Assembly: GCF_004309355.1 (NCBI RefSeq)
Contig: NZ_BJCC01000001.1
Coordinates: 124,001-188,000, forward strand
Source: Enterococcus florum
GTDB lineage: Bacteria; Bacillota; Bacilli; Lactobacillales; Enterococcaceae
Reading direction: 5' to 3'
Length of the DNA: 64,000 nt
The position numbers and the translations under genes are program-made. A model generated the notes under the pieces. The model saw only the letters and a list, made by a program, of their open reading frames with translations, was not told the origin of the DNA and ran no database searches. Numbering within the stretch: the first letter of the stretch is position 1; every line of letters starts with the position of its first letter. This document shows, piece after piece, positions 27,297-35,129 of the stretch.

Positions 27297-27413
27297 ATGC
27301 AAAAACATTCGGAGCGATCAGAACAGCTGTTGAAACTCGCGGCCATGTTAAGTGCAGTAAGTCTATTCTTAAAAATCATTACCCTTTTCATCGATCGCAA
27401 GCAAAAAAGCTAG
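27297..27413 (+). CDS. 38-residue hydrophobic peptide
   Basis: Short frame not previously obvious because of its length: a charged N-terminus (MQKHSERSEQ), one membrane-spanning stretch (residues 11-32) and a basic tail ending RKQKS. The ribosome binding site AGGAGGGTGATC (27282-27293) is close to a perfect complement of the 16S 3' end. TATAAT at 27261-27266 is a likely -10 box. Its stop codon lies inside a terminator stem. The build (single helix, basic tail, strong translation) resembles type I toxin peptides, but I see no antitoxin RNA, so the role is unassigned. Confidence 0.6.
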   Translation: MQKHSERSEQLLKLAAMLSAVSLFLKIITLFIDRKQKS

Positions 27414-27439
27414 AAACCTTTTTAGGTTCTAGCTTTTTA
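27403..27439. terminator. bidirectional terminator
   Basis: AGCTAGAAACC / GGTTCTAGCT stem flanked by A6 on the left and T5 on the right. It ends the small peptide gene and, on the other strand, the tRNA-Gly transcript. Confidence 0.85.
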
Positions 27440-27440
27440 A

Positions 27441-27511
27441 AGCGGGTGACGAGAATCGAACTCGCGACGGAAGCTTGGGAAGCTTCTGTTTTACCACTAA
27501 ACTACACCCGC
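27441..27511 (-). tRNA. tRNA-Gly (anticodon CCC)
   Basis: The acceptor stem GCGGGTG pairs with CACCCGC; D loop AGTGGTAAAA; anticodon stem GAAGC / GCTTC closes the loop TTCCCAA, giving anticodon CCC; the T arm contains TTCGATT. The discriminator is T, as usual for bacterial glycine tRNAs. CCA is not encoded. Total length is 71 nt. Confidence 0.95.
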
Positions 27512-27594
27512 ATCGTATAAAATATTATATACCTGATTACGATTTGTTTCAAATAAATCCTCACCATTTTTCTTTGTTAGTAAGGAGCAACACT

Positions 27595-27930
27595 ATGGAT
27601 TCTTTAAATCAAGTTCAAGCAGTTCTCAAAACAGAAGCCCGTTTAATCATTTTTATTTCTTCTAAGTATTGACGTATTTGTCATGTCGACGAACCTCGAG
27701 TTCGAGGGATAGCAGAAAAATACGCCTTGCCGTACTATCACTTGGATATTTTAGATGAACCTGAGTTGTCAGGCTATTTCGAAGTATTGACTGTTCCAGC
27801 CGTTCTCATTTACTATTCTGGACAAGAGATCCTGCGCCAGGCACGATTCCTTGACTACCAAGAAATTGAAAAACGGATCATGCAGTTACCTGACCAACCT
27901 GACCTGTCAGACTATTCGACGTTATTTTGA
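27595..27930 (+). pseudogene. thioredoxin-like gene with in-frame TGA at the redox site (pseudogene or selenoprotein)
   Basis: The ATG at 27595 follows AAGGAG with 7-nt spacing, so translation surely starts here. Codon 26 (27670-27672) is TGA, and the same frame then continues without any other disturbance to 27930, for 111 codons in all. Around the TGA the protein reads FISSKY-(TGA)-RICHVDEPRV, exactly where thioredoxins have their Cys-x-x-Cys, and the later LTVPAVLIYY gives the cis-proline loop of the thioredoxin fold. So the TGA replaces the first redox Cys and would form Sec-Arg-Ile-Cys if recoded. One change from TGT or TGC also explains it. The downstream part has its own Met at 27727 but no good site. 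Confidence 0.75.
27694..27707 (+). other. small hairpin just after the in-frame TGA
   Basis: CCTCG-AGTT-CGAGG forms a 5-bp stem with a G in the second loop position; the loop starts 27 nt after the TGA, within the distance range of bacterial SECIS elements. An alternative stem CGAAC / GTTCG competes with it. The signal is suggestive only. Confidence 0.3.
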
Positions 27931-27965
27931 CACAACTCTGCGGGCGAATGAATGATTTTAGACAA

Positions 27966-27993
27966 TAAAAAAAGCAAGTTCGAAAACTTACTT
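27966..27993 (-). terminator. rex terminator
   Basis: Minus-strand AAGTAAGTT-TTCG-AACTTGCTT followed by T5; it overlaps the last codons of rex. Confidence 0.75.
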
Positions 27994-28629
27994 TTTATCG
28001 TCATCATTATGATGTAGAAAATAAATCAGTGTTTGTAATTCATTGGTTAAATCAACACTTTGGATGATTACATTACTAGGCGCGTTCAAACGTGCTGCTG
28101 TAAAATTCAAGATCCCCTTAATACCAGCATCGGTCAATTGATCAACCACTGGTTGAGCTTGTTGTGCAGGCAATGTTAAAATAGCGATCTCAATTTGCTG
28201 GAGTTTGATTTGCTCCACTAAATTGTCCATCGGATAAACTGGAATACCATCAACGATTCGGCCAACAATGTCTTCCTTGACATCAAATGCACAACTGACA
28301 CGAATGCTGTTGCTTTGATGAAACTTGAACTTTAATAAAGCGCTGCCTAGGTTCCCCACCCCGACGAGTGCCACATTAGTCAGCTGATCATCGTTAAGGA
28401 TCTTCCCGAAAAAATTCATCAAGTCCTCAACATCATACCCATATCCCCGCTTGCCTAACTCACCAAAATAAGAAAAGTCGCGGCGAATCGTTGCGCTGTC
28501 GACTTGAATCGCTTCACTTAGTTCTGTAGAAGAAACCTTTGTTTTACCTGCGTTATTCAAAATACGGAGATAACGATAATACAAGGGCAATCGTTTTACA
28601 GTCGCTTTTGGAATTGCGTTTTCTTTCAC
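27988..28629 (-). CDS. rex: redox-sensing transcriptional repressor Rex
   Basis: Senses the NADH/NAD+ ratio and represses fermentation and respiration genes. The N-terminal winged helix contains KVSSTELSEAIQVDSATIRRDFSYFGELGKRGYGYDV. The Rossmann domain has the NADH motif VGVGNLGSALL near residue 92, and the C-terminal domain-swapped helix carries the TNELQTLIYFL segment. The 213 residues are normal. An imperfect Rex-like site lies upstream (28722-28739), between rex and the ABC-F gene. Confidence 0.96.
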   Translation of the reverse strand: MKENAIPKATVKRLPLYYRYLRILNNAGKTKVSSTELSEAIQVDSATIRRDFSYFGELGKRGYGYDVEDLMNFFGKILNDDQLTNVALVGVGNLGSALLKFKFHQSNSIRVSCAFDVKEDIVGRIVDGIPVYPMDNLVEQIKLQQIEIAILTLPAQQAQPVVDQLTDAGIKGILNFTAARLNAPSNVIIQSVDLTNELQTLIYFLHHNDDDKK

Positions 28630-28721
28630 AATATCTCCCCTTTACAAAATTCTTGTTAGTCAATTTCAAATCCTATAATATCAAGAATAGATAGACAATT
28701 GCAACGTCTCTGCTCAAATAA

Positions 28722-28739
28722 TTGTGAAATAATCACGAA
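28722..28739. promoter_or_regulatory. imperfect Rex-like operator
   Basis: TTGTGAAATAATCACGAA resembles the Rex consensus TTGTGAAATATTTCACAA, but the right half is shifted by one base. It lies in the rex/ABC-F intergenic region. Confidence 0.3.
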
Positions 28740-28825
28740 TTTACTAGAAACCGCACACAATTCTGCCGTCTTAAAAAGAAATATGGTAGACTAGTACCAT
28801 TGAAAACGATGAATGAGGAAAAATT

Positions 28826-30757
28826 ATGCTATTACTACAAGTAAATCAAGTGGCACGCTATTTTGGTGCTGAAACACTTTTTGAGAATATTCAGCTTGAG
28901 GTTTCTAGTCGCGGAAGAATCGGGTTAGTCGGTCGAAATGGGGCTGGAAAGTCTACCTTGTTAAAAATCATTGCTGGTGTTGAAAGCCCTGATGCAGGCC
29001 AAATCATTAAGAACAAGCAAACATCATTAGGCTACCTAGCTCAGGATACTGGTCTTGTTTCGAATGAGACCGTATGGAATGAGATGTTAAAGGCTTTCGA
29101 ACACTTGAGAAAAATGGAAGCCCGTATGCGTGAAGTTGAGCTTACTATCAGTACAGGGGCAGAATCTGATGAACGCTACGAAGCGTTACTAAAGGAATAT
29201 GACCAGCTGCAACATGATTTCAATGATCAAAATGGCTATGGCTATGAAAATGAGATTCGCAGTGTTCTGCATGGATTCAAATTCGATGACTCCTTTTATG
29301 AGAAACCCATCGACACTTTGTCAGGCGGACAAAAAACTCGTCTTGCACTGGCGCGAATGTTGCTGGTCAAGCCCGATATTTTGATTTTGGATGAGCCGAC
29401 AAACCATTTGGACATTGAAACACTTGCTTGGTTAGAAGATTATTTGCAAGCATACTCCGGTGCCCTGTTGATCGTTTCCCATGACCGATATTTTCTCGAT
29501 CAGGTCGTCACAGAGATCTATGAAATCTCTAGACAAAAAATGACCCACTACACCGGTAATTATTCGCGCTATTTGGACGTTAAAGCGGCACAAATTGCAA
29601 GTGATTGGAAAGCCTATGAGAAACAACAGGCAGAAATTGAAAAACTAGAAGATTTTGTCGCCCGCAATCTTGTTCGAGCATCCACAACAAAACGAGCACA
29701 AAGTCGCCGCAAGACCTTAGAAAAGATGGATCGTTTAGACCGACCCGACGGCAAAGAAAAGTCAGCACATTTTATGTTCGATATCGAAAAAGCTTCTGGA
29801 AATGTTGTTCTCCAGCTAGAAGATGGGGCAATTGGCTATGAGAAACCATTGGCAGAACCAATCAATCTAGATATTCGCCGTACAGATGCCATTGCTTTAG
29901 TCGGTCCAAATGGGGTTGGAAAATCGACTCTGCTTAAGTCGTTGATCGACCAAATTCCTTTTTTAAGAGGAAAACCACATTTCGGAACCAATGTTTCTAT
30001 TGGTTATTATGATCAAACTCAGGCAGATCTTCATGGAAACAAGACGATTTTGGCTGAGTTATGGGACGAACATCCGACAGTTCCGGAAAAAGAAATTCGA
30101 TCTGTATTAGGCGGGTTTTTATTTAGTGGAGAGGATGTAGAAAAAACGATTCCCTTGCTTAGCGGAGGCGAAAAAGCGCGGGTCGCATTAGCGAAGCTAT
30201 CTATGAATAAAGAGAATTTTCTAATTTTAGATGAACCCACCAATCATTTAGATATTGACAACAAAGAGGTTTTGGAGAATGCCTTGATCGATTTTGAAGG
30301 AACCTTGCTATTTGTCTCACACGACCGGTACTTTATCAACCGGTTGGCAAATAAGGTGGTCGAGCTGTCTCCTGAAGGCAGCAGGTTGTATTTAGGTGAC
30401 TACGATTATTATCTTGAAAAGAAAAAAGAAGAAGAAGAAATTGCTGCATTATTAGCTGAAGAAACAACTGTGGTTGACCCTGCGCCTAGAAATAAATTCT
30501 ATCAAGACAAAGAACAACAAAAGATGATTCGCAGCCTTCGCCGAAAAATAGAGACCCTCGAAGAGAATTTAACGATTTTAGAAACGACTATTGCACAGTT
30601 AGAAGAGTCGATGACGCAGCCAGAACTATTGAACGACCATGTAAAGTTGACGGAATTATCTGCCGAACTAGAAGCCAAAAGGCAAGTACAAGAAGAACAG
30701 TTGACTCAATGGGAAGAATTGAGTTTAGAGTTGGAAGAAATCACTAGTACGACTTAA
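28826..30757 (+). CDS. ABC-F family ATPase (YdiF-like)
   Basis: Soluble protein with two ABC domains in one chain and no membrane part. Walker A GRNGAGKST and GPNGVGKST, signatures LSGGQKTRLALAR and LSGGEKARVALAK, Walker B ILILDEPTNHLD and FLILDEPTNHLD. The P-site tRNA interaction linker lies between the domains (about residues 235-310), and a C-terminal coiled coil (about 565-640) ends the protein. ABC-F proteins act on translating ribosomes. The length (643) and coiled-coil tail fit the YdiF/Uup branch rather than the antibiotic-resistance forms, but that is not certain. It is divergent from rex. Confidence 0.92.
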   Translation: MLLLQVNQVARYFGAETLFENIQLEVSSRGRIGLVGRNGAGKSTLLKIIAGVESPDAGQIIKNKQTSLGYLAQDTGLVSNETVWNEMLKAFEHLRKMEARMREVELTISTGAESDERYEALLKEYDQLQHDFNDQNGYGYENEIRSVLHGFKFDDSFYEKPIDTLSGGQKTRLALARMLLVKPDILILDEPTNHLDIETLAWLEDYLQAYSGALLIVSHDRYFLDQVVTEIYEISRQKMTHYTGNYSRYLDVKAAQIASDWKAYEKQQAEIEKLEDFVARNLVRASTTKRAQSRRKTLEKMDRLDRPDGKEKSAHFMFDIEKASGNVVLQLEDGAIGYEKPLAEPINLDIRRTDAIALVGPNGVGKSTLLKSLIDQIPFLRGKPHFGTNVSIGYYDQTQADLHGNKTILAELWDEHPTVPEKEIRSVLGGFLFSGEDVEKTIPLLSGGEKARVALAKLSMNKENFLILDEPTNHLDIDNKEVLENALIDFEGTLLFVSHDRYFINRLANKVVELSPEGSRLYLGDYDYYLEKKKEEEEIAALLAEETTVVDPAPRNKFYQDKEQQKMIRSLRRKIETLEENLTILETTIAQLEESMTQPELLNDHVKLTELSAELEAKRQVQEEQLTQWEELSLELEEITSTT

Positions 30758-30815
30758 GTTGGATGACAAGTTCTCCGTTTTCAGTTTTAATAGGTTTACG
30801 GAGGTGTGAATAACT

Positions 30816-31475
30816 ATGAAAAAGAAAAGCAGCCTGTCAACCTTACTGGGAATTTTTCTGGTAGTTGCCGGACTGGGAATTTTTTCGTTGAGATTTCTAG
30901 CTCCAAAAACAATTGCCATTCCTTCCTCATTTGCAAACGAAGCAAACCACTATTTAAGTACCTCTGGACAAGATATGACGTTGCTTTTACAAACTGATCC
31001 TGCTTGGGGCCAGACGCCCTATGGCAGCGGATCAGAAACAAACGATCTGGCTACTAATGGATGTGCTATCACTTCATTAGCGATGGTTCTCTCATACTAC
31101 CAAAAGCGGACTGTATTGCCTACTGAGATTTTAGAATGGTCCCAAGATCGTTACTATGTTGAGGGCAGCGGAACGGCTTGGTCGATTTTCCCAGATTTTG
31201 CAGATCGTTACCAGTTGTCCTGTCAAGATCTTGGTCTTGATGCTTCTCAAATCCAGGATCGCCTAAATCAAAACCAGCCGATAATTCTTTCTGTTAAACC
31301 GGGTGAATTTACGACTATCGGACACATTATGGTCATCAAAAAGGACCTGACAAGTGATCAGATTATCGTTTACGATCCCAACGACTCTCCTGAAAAGGAG
31401 CATTTCAAAACGCGTTATGCATTAGAGCCGCTTCTGGCTCAAAGTGTCCATGCATGGAGCTTTGCTCCGATATAA
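30816..31475 (+). CDS. exported C39-like cysteine peptidase
   Basis: 219 residues with an N-terminal membrane anchor or signal (about residues 9-28). The C39-like fold shows the catalytic Cys in NGCAITSLAMVLSYY (near residue 85), the His in IGHIMVI (near 171), and the Asp-containing YDPND segment. There is no ABC transporter domain, so it is not a bacteriocin processing exporter but a free, surface-exposed peptidase or amidase of unknown substrate. It starts 58 bp after the ABC-F gene and is probably co-transcribed; the shared terminator follows it. Confidence 0.8.
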   Translation: MKKKSSLSTLLGIFLVVAGLGIFSLRFLAPKTIAIPSSFANEANHYLSTSGQDMTLLLQTDPAWGQTPYGSGSETNDLATNGCAITSLAMVLSYYQKRTVLPTEILEWSQDRYYVEGSGTAWSIFPDFADRYQLSCQDLGLDASQIQDRLNQNQPIILSVKPGEFTTIGHIMVIKKDLTSDQIIVYDPNDSPEKEHFKTRYALEPLLAQSVHAWSFAPI

Positions 31476-31523
31476 AAAAACAAGGCATCAAAACGTGACT
31501 CATCGTTTTGATGCCTGTTTTTT
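31474..31523. terminator. bidirectional terminator
   Basis: A 13-bp perfect stem AGGCATCAAAACG / CGTTTTGATGCCT with A7 before and T7 after, between convergent genes. Confidence 0.9.
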
Positions 31524-32629
31524 TATACGTCTGTCCAAATTTCTTTAGCTGTATCGATCACTAATTTCAACTTAGCCCATTGATCCTCTTCAGTAACGTG
31601 GTTGCCTTCATGCGTTGAAGAAAAACCGCATTGAGGACTAAGGCACAATTGATCCAAAGGCACGTATTTTGATGCTTCTTGGATTCTTTTTTTGAGAATC
31701 TCTTTGTCTTCTAAATTAGGAGTTTTTGTTGTAACCAATCCAAGAACTAAACGTTGCTGACCGAGATTCTTTATCGGTTCGAAGCTGCCGGAACGTTCAT
31801 CATCAAACTCTAAAAAGAATCCATCAAATGCAGCAATCGATAATAAGCGTTTTGCTATTTTATCATACGACCCGTTATACAGCCAATGAGATTGAAAATT
31901 CCCTTTGCAAAAGTGAAACGTGATCGCTATATCTGCCGGCTTTTGGGAAAGTGCCTGCTCTGTGATATCGCCGAATGCTTGGATCAACTCATCAGGATCA
32001 AATCCATTCTGGGAGATCATTTCACGAAACCGTTCGTCAAACAGTCCACCCCAACTGGTATCATCTAATTGCAGGTATCGGCAACCTACATCATAAAATG
32101 CTTGAATAGCCGCTTGATACGTGCGCACCAAGTCTTCTTTGAATGTTTCAATAGAAGAGTAAATTGGATTTTCTTTGTACTGCTTGGACAAGATCAACGA
32201 GTCCAAAAAAATCATATTCGGTCCAGGAATCGTCTGTTTTGCTACTGTCTCACCGGCGTGTTTCTTAGTGAATGTAAAATGCTTTAAGAATGGATGATTT
32301 TCATTGAATGACAATTTCCCGCTCACATAAGTCCCTTGTGCTTCAGTAGTGATTCCAAATGCCGTCGTTGTAAAATCGTAAACGGTGATCCCATTCAATC
32401 CAGCAATAAAATCAAGATGCCACCAGCGGCGACGAAACTCCCCATCCGTAACTGCCTGCAATCCGACTGACTTTTGTTTTTCAATTACGTTTATGATTTC
32501 TGCATCTTCGACAGCTGTTAATTCTTCCTTGGAAAGTTCTCCCAGCTTACATTTTTCACGTGCCTCTTTTAAAGCGATTGGCCGCAATAAACTACCCACC
32601 TGATCAAATCGAAATGGTATTTTTTCCAT
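31523..32629 (-). CDS. MetE C-terminal-like homocysteine methyltransferase (YxjG/YxjH family)
   Basis: Cobalamin-independent methionine synthase-like enzyme holding only the catalytic half (368 residues). FDQVGSLLRP at the N-terminus, RYLQLDDTSWGGLFDE, FHFCKGNFQ with zinc-ligand His and Cys, and CLSPQCGFSST with the third zinc ligand Cys are visible. In Bacillus, YxjG and YxjH are methionine-related and also under methionine-sensing RNA control. The T-box upstream supports a role in methionine supply; the methyl donor is not known. It is a single gene. Confidence 0.88.
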   Translation of the reverse strand: MEKIPFRFDQVGSLLRPIALKEAREKCKLGELSKEELTAVEDAEIINVIEKQKSVGLQAVTDGEFRRRWWHLDFIAGLNGITVYDFTTTAFGITTEAQGTYVSGKLSFNENHPFLKHFTFTKKHAGETVAKQTIPGPNMIFLDSLILSKQYKENPIYSSIETFKEDLVRTYQAAIQAFYDVGCRYLQLDDTSWGGLFDERFREMISQNGFDPDELIQAFGDITEQALSQKPADIAITFHFCKGNFQSHWLYNGSYDKIAKRLLSIAAFDGFFLEFDDERSGSFEPIKNLGQQRLVLGLVTTKTPNLEDKEILKKRIQEASKYVPLDQLCLSPQCGFSSTHEGNHVTEEDQWAKLKLVIDTAKEIWTDV

Positions 32630-32660
32630 TCTTTCACACTCCTTTTTTATTTAAAGACGC

Positions 32661-32930
32661 AAAAAAGCCTTAGACACCTAAAAAGATATCTAAGGGCAAA
32701 CATTTGCGGTACCACCTTATTTTTTACAGCTATTTGTTGCGTGCTGTCTCGAACAGTCTCCATTCGGACACTGTTGCCAGCTAACGGGGCTAGCCGTACC
32801 TTCTTACTTATCAGAAGATCCACTCAAAAGCCATTTTCTGAACGAACGAATTCCATCTCTTTTCAGCTGCCGAGACTCTCTGTTAGAACCGTGATCGATC
32901 ATACTTTCTTTTTCATCGTGTTTTATATTT
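32661..32930 (-). promoter_or_regulatory. T-box leader (probably methionyl-tRNA sensing)
   Basis: Minus-strand leader of the methyltransferase gene. The T-box sequence AAGGTGGTACCGC lies at 32706-32718, the terminator stem CCTTAGATATC / GTGTCTAAGG with T6 at 32661-32696, and the Stem I side holds the AGAGAG motif. A candidate specifier AUG occurs in GAGAUGGAA of the Stem I region, consistent with methionine, but I could not fold the leader to prove it. Confidence 0.85.
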
Positions 32931-32936
32931 TTTCTA

Positions 32937-32965
32937 AGATACCAAAAATCTGTAAGCAATGTCAA
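32937..32965 (-). promoter_or_regulatory. promoter of the T-box transcript
   Basis: TTGACA (32960-32965) and GTATCT (32937-32942) with 17-bp spacing on the minus strand. Confidence 0.6.
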
Positions 32966-33239
32966 TAGGGTTTGTGTATTAATTTTGAACCTGAGAGCTT
33001 CCACAAAAAGGATCCGCAGTCTTTTTGCGGAAGTTTCAGATTGAAATGGTATCCTATTCAGGGGGAAGTGATCTAGGATGTACTTTTATATTACCTTCCC
33101 CTCTTGAAGATTTTTCGACGAATTCTTAAAAATGAATCGTCCTTTTAAAGAATTTTAATGTCTCCGCTTCATACCAGAATCATTTTCTGCATTCTCAAGG
33201 GGTGTGACCACACAATGCCAAACTACGATTTTGTTCGAA
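32966..33239. other. intergenic region without a recognised gene
   Basis: Between the T-box promoter and the terminator of the dga-like operon. It holds an imperfect inverted repeat GCTTCC-CAAAAAG / CTTTTTG-GGAAG (about 32998-33036) but no plausible gene. Confidence 0.4.
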
Positions 33240-33274
33240 CTATAAAACCTGCCGCCTTCACATAGACGACAGGT
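33240..33274 (-). terminator. terminator of the dgaF-containing operon
   Basis: Minus-strand ACCTGTCGTC / GGCGGCAGGT stem followed by TTTTAT, 11 bp after the last gene. Confidence 0.7.
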
Positions 33275-33284
33275 AATGACTATA

Positions 33285-34025
33285 CTATTTCAGTGTATTT
33301 CTCATCATTTCTAATAATAGACTTACATCTTTTGGCTTAGTATCCCCTGTTTTTGAATCAATGATCGAGCTGTATACATGTGGAATGATTTTTTTCACTC
33401 CAGCATCTACAGCAATTTGCACGATTTCCTCAAAATTATCCAGATCGATCCCGCCTGTTGGCTCTAAGTAAAAGTCTTGTCTCGCACAAGCTTCTGCTAC
33501 TGCTTTATACTCTTCAATATGTGCTAGACCCTTCATCGGGAAATATTTGACAGAACTAGCTCCCATGTCCTTTAATAAAGCAATCGCTGTATCGATTGGA
33601 ACCTCTGCAGGTGTCTCTTTTGAACTTAATGGACCAGTAGCAATATTGACAAAGCCTACCTTGCCAGTTGGAGACACTAGTGCATTAACTACGGTATCAT
33701 TTTGTCCAAGTACCGCTCTTGATGTACCAGCCCCTGTAAAAACCTGATTCACGTGTTGAGGTTGTAATACGGCCGACAAACGAGAGACCATGGCACTTTG
33801 ATTGGGATCACCCGCTCCTAAACCAACCGATAAAGCGTTATTTGTAGCAGTTTGGTACTTTTTCATGTCTTCAGTGGCTGCTTCATCGCTGTCATAGTTT
33901 TTCGAAAGCACACCTAATACAACATGTCCTTCCGCTGCTTCATAACATTCTTTCGCATTCTCGACTGAATTGGCTAAAACATTTAAGCAAATTCGATCTG
34001 ATAAATAATTTGGTATTAATGACAT
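33285..34025 (-). CDS. dgaF: 2-dehydro-3-deoxy-phosphogluconate aldolase, DgaF/KDGP type
   Basis: Predicted to split 2-keto-3-deoxygluconate 6-phosphate to pyruvate and glyceraldehyde 3-phosphate. It belongs to the KDGP aldolase family typified by Salmonella DgaF, distinct from Eda. The Schiff-base Lys is probably in SSVKYFPMKGL (near residue 157); GLGAGDPNQ and EPTGGIDLDNF are phosphate-binding loops. It has 246 residues and lies 3 bp after dgaE. It provides the last step of the pathway encoded by this operon. Confidence 0.88.
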   Translation of the reverse strand: MSLIPNYLSDRICLNVLANSVENAKECYEAAEGHVVLGVLSKNYDSDEAATEDMKKYQTATNNALSVGLGAGDPNQSAMVSRLSAVLQPQHVNQVFTGAGTSRAVLGQNDTVVNALVSPTGKVGFVNIATGPLSSKETPAEVPIDTAIALLKDMGASSVKYFPMKGLAHIEEYKAVAEACARQDFYLEPTGGIDLDNFEEIVQIAVDAGVKKIIPHVYSSIIDSKTGDTKPKDVSLLLEMMRNTLK

Positions 34026-34028
34026 TTT

Positions 34029-35129
34029 TTACTCCTCTTTCATGATTTCTTTCAGACGTGCTGTAATAGCAGCCATTTCCCGCTGATTTACTGAACGGAC
34101 ATCAAACTCAATGATGCCGTTATTCGACTGATATTCTCGAGTATACACAGCTGGATCACCTGCTTTTAATTCTTCGATTACTTGTTTGGCTGATTTTCCT
34201 TCCGTAACCTTGACACTGGCACGGTAGATGTCCCGGCCCGCTCCATCCTGAACGATATTTCCTTGCAAGCCACAAATCTCATTGATGGCTTCAATAAAAG
34301 GAGCCAAACGTTCCTGCATGGACTTTCCAGATTCACTGCCAAATGTCAGGTAATCCTCAACTGCCTGAGTGAAGCCTAAAATATTATCTTTGCCAATTTT
34401 CATTGAGCGACCTAATCCCTTGCTTTGCAAACGTACCCACTCAATATACTTTTTCTTTCCAATAACCATCCCAGCACTAGGCCCCTCTATGGCCTTAGCA
34501 CCAGAATAAATCACTATGTCTGCGCCTTGTTCAATATATTTTGATAAGTCCTCTTCCGCCGCAGCATCAACAATCAGCGGGAGCTGATGTTTTTTCGCAA
34601 TCTCCGCAGCTTCAGCTACTGACAGCATGCTTTTTTGAACAGTATGATGACTTTTGATATATAGAACCGCAGCCGTTTTTTCAGTAATCATCATTTCAAT
34701 GTGCTCAGGTGAACACATGTTAGCATATCCTGCTTCAACGACCTGACCACCACCCTGTTCGACCATAACTTCAACAGCTGTCCCGTAGTCAACGTTATGC
34801 CCCTTTGGTAAAATAATCTCTCTTTTTTCAATTCGAGCGGTGTAAGGATGATAGGTATGATAGATATCTCCACGACCAATAATTCCTGCCACAGATTGAG
34901 CAATACCAGCAGATGCAGATGAGACAATTTGAACATCCTCTACCTTTAAGAGCTTTGCTAGATAAGCCCCTGTTTTCATAGCCAAATCACTCATCTCAAA
35001 AAAGTGTTCCCCACCAAAACGCTGCGCAGCCAAAACATTTTCCGAAACCTTCGATACGCCTAAAATGGTCATTCGACCTGAAGCATTGATTACATGCTTC
35101 AAGTCGAATTTTTTATAATTGATTGTCAT
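34029..35129 (-). CDS. dgaE: DgaE-like PLP-dependent ammonia lyase
   Basis: Fold-type I PLP enzyme related to D-glucosaminate-6-phosphate ammonia lyase, which removes ammonia from a 2-amino-2-deoxy-sugar acid phosphate to give the keto-deoxy acid used by DgaF. The PLP Lys lies in VIYSGAKAIEGPSAG. The family is a relative of SelA, and automatic annotation sometimes calls it selenocysteine synthase. With DgaF adjacent and no tRNA-Sec features, that reading is unlikely here. I chose ATG 35129 (MTINYKK) because GGAGGA precedes it; this gives 366 residues and a 17-bp overlap with the amidohydrolase gene. Confidence 0.88.
   Translation of the reverse strand: MTINYKKFDLKHVINASGRMTILGVSKVSENVLAAQRFGGEHFFEMSDLAMKTGAYLAKLLKVEDVQIVSSASAGIAQSVAGIIGRGDIYHTYHPYTARIEKREIILPKGHNVDYGTAVEVMVEQGGGQVVEAGYANMCSPEHIEMMITEKTAAVLYIKSHHTVQKSMLSVAEAAEIAKKHQLPLIVDAAAEEDLSKYIEQGADIVIYSGAKAIEGPSAGMVIGKKKYIEWVRLQSKGLGRSMKIGKDNILGFTQAVEDYLTFGSESGKSMQERLAPFIEAINEICGLQGNIVQDGAGRDIYRASVKVTEGKSAKQVIEELKAGDPAVYTREYQSNNGIIEFDVRSVNQREMAAITARLKEIMKEE

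Noticed and set aside
34029-35129. PLP enzyme that could be called SelA (selenocysteine synthase)
   Set aside because: The DgaE family is related to SelA, but the adjacent dgaF and the lack of selB or tRNA-Sec nearby argue for an ammonia lyase. It cannot be used as support for the selenocysteine reading of the TGA at 27670.
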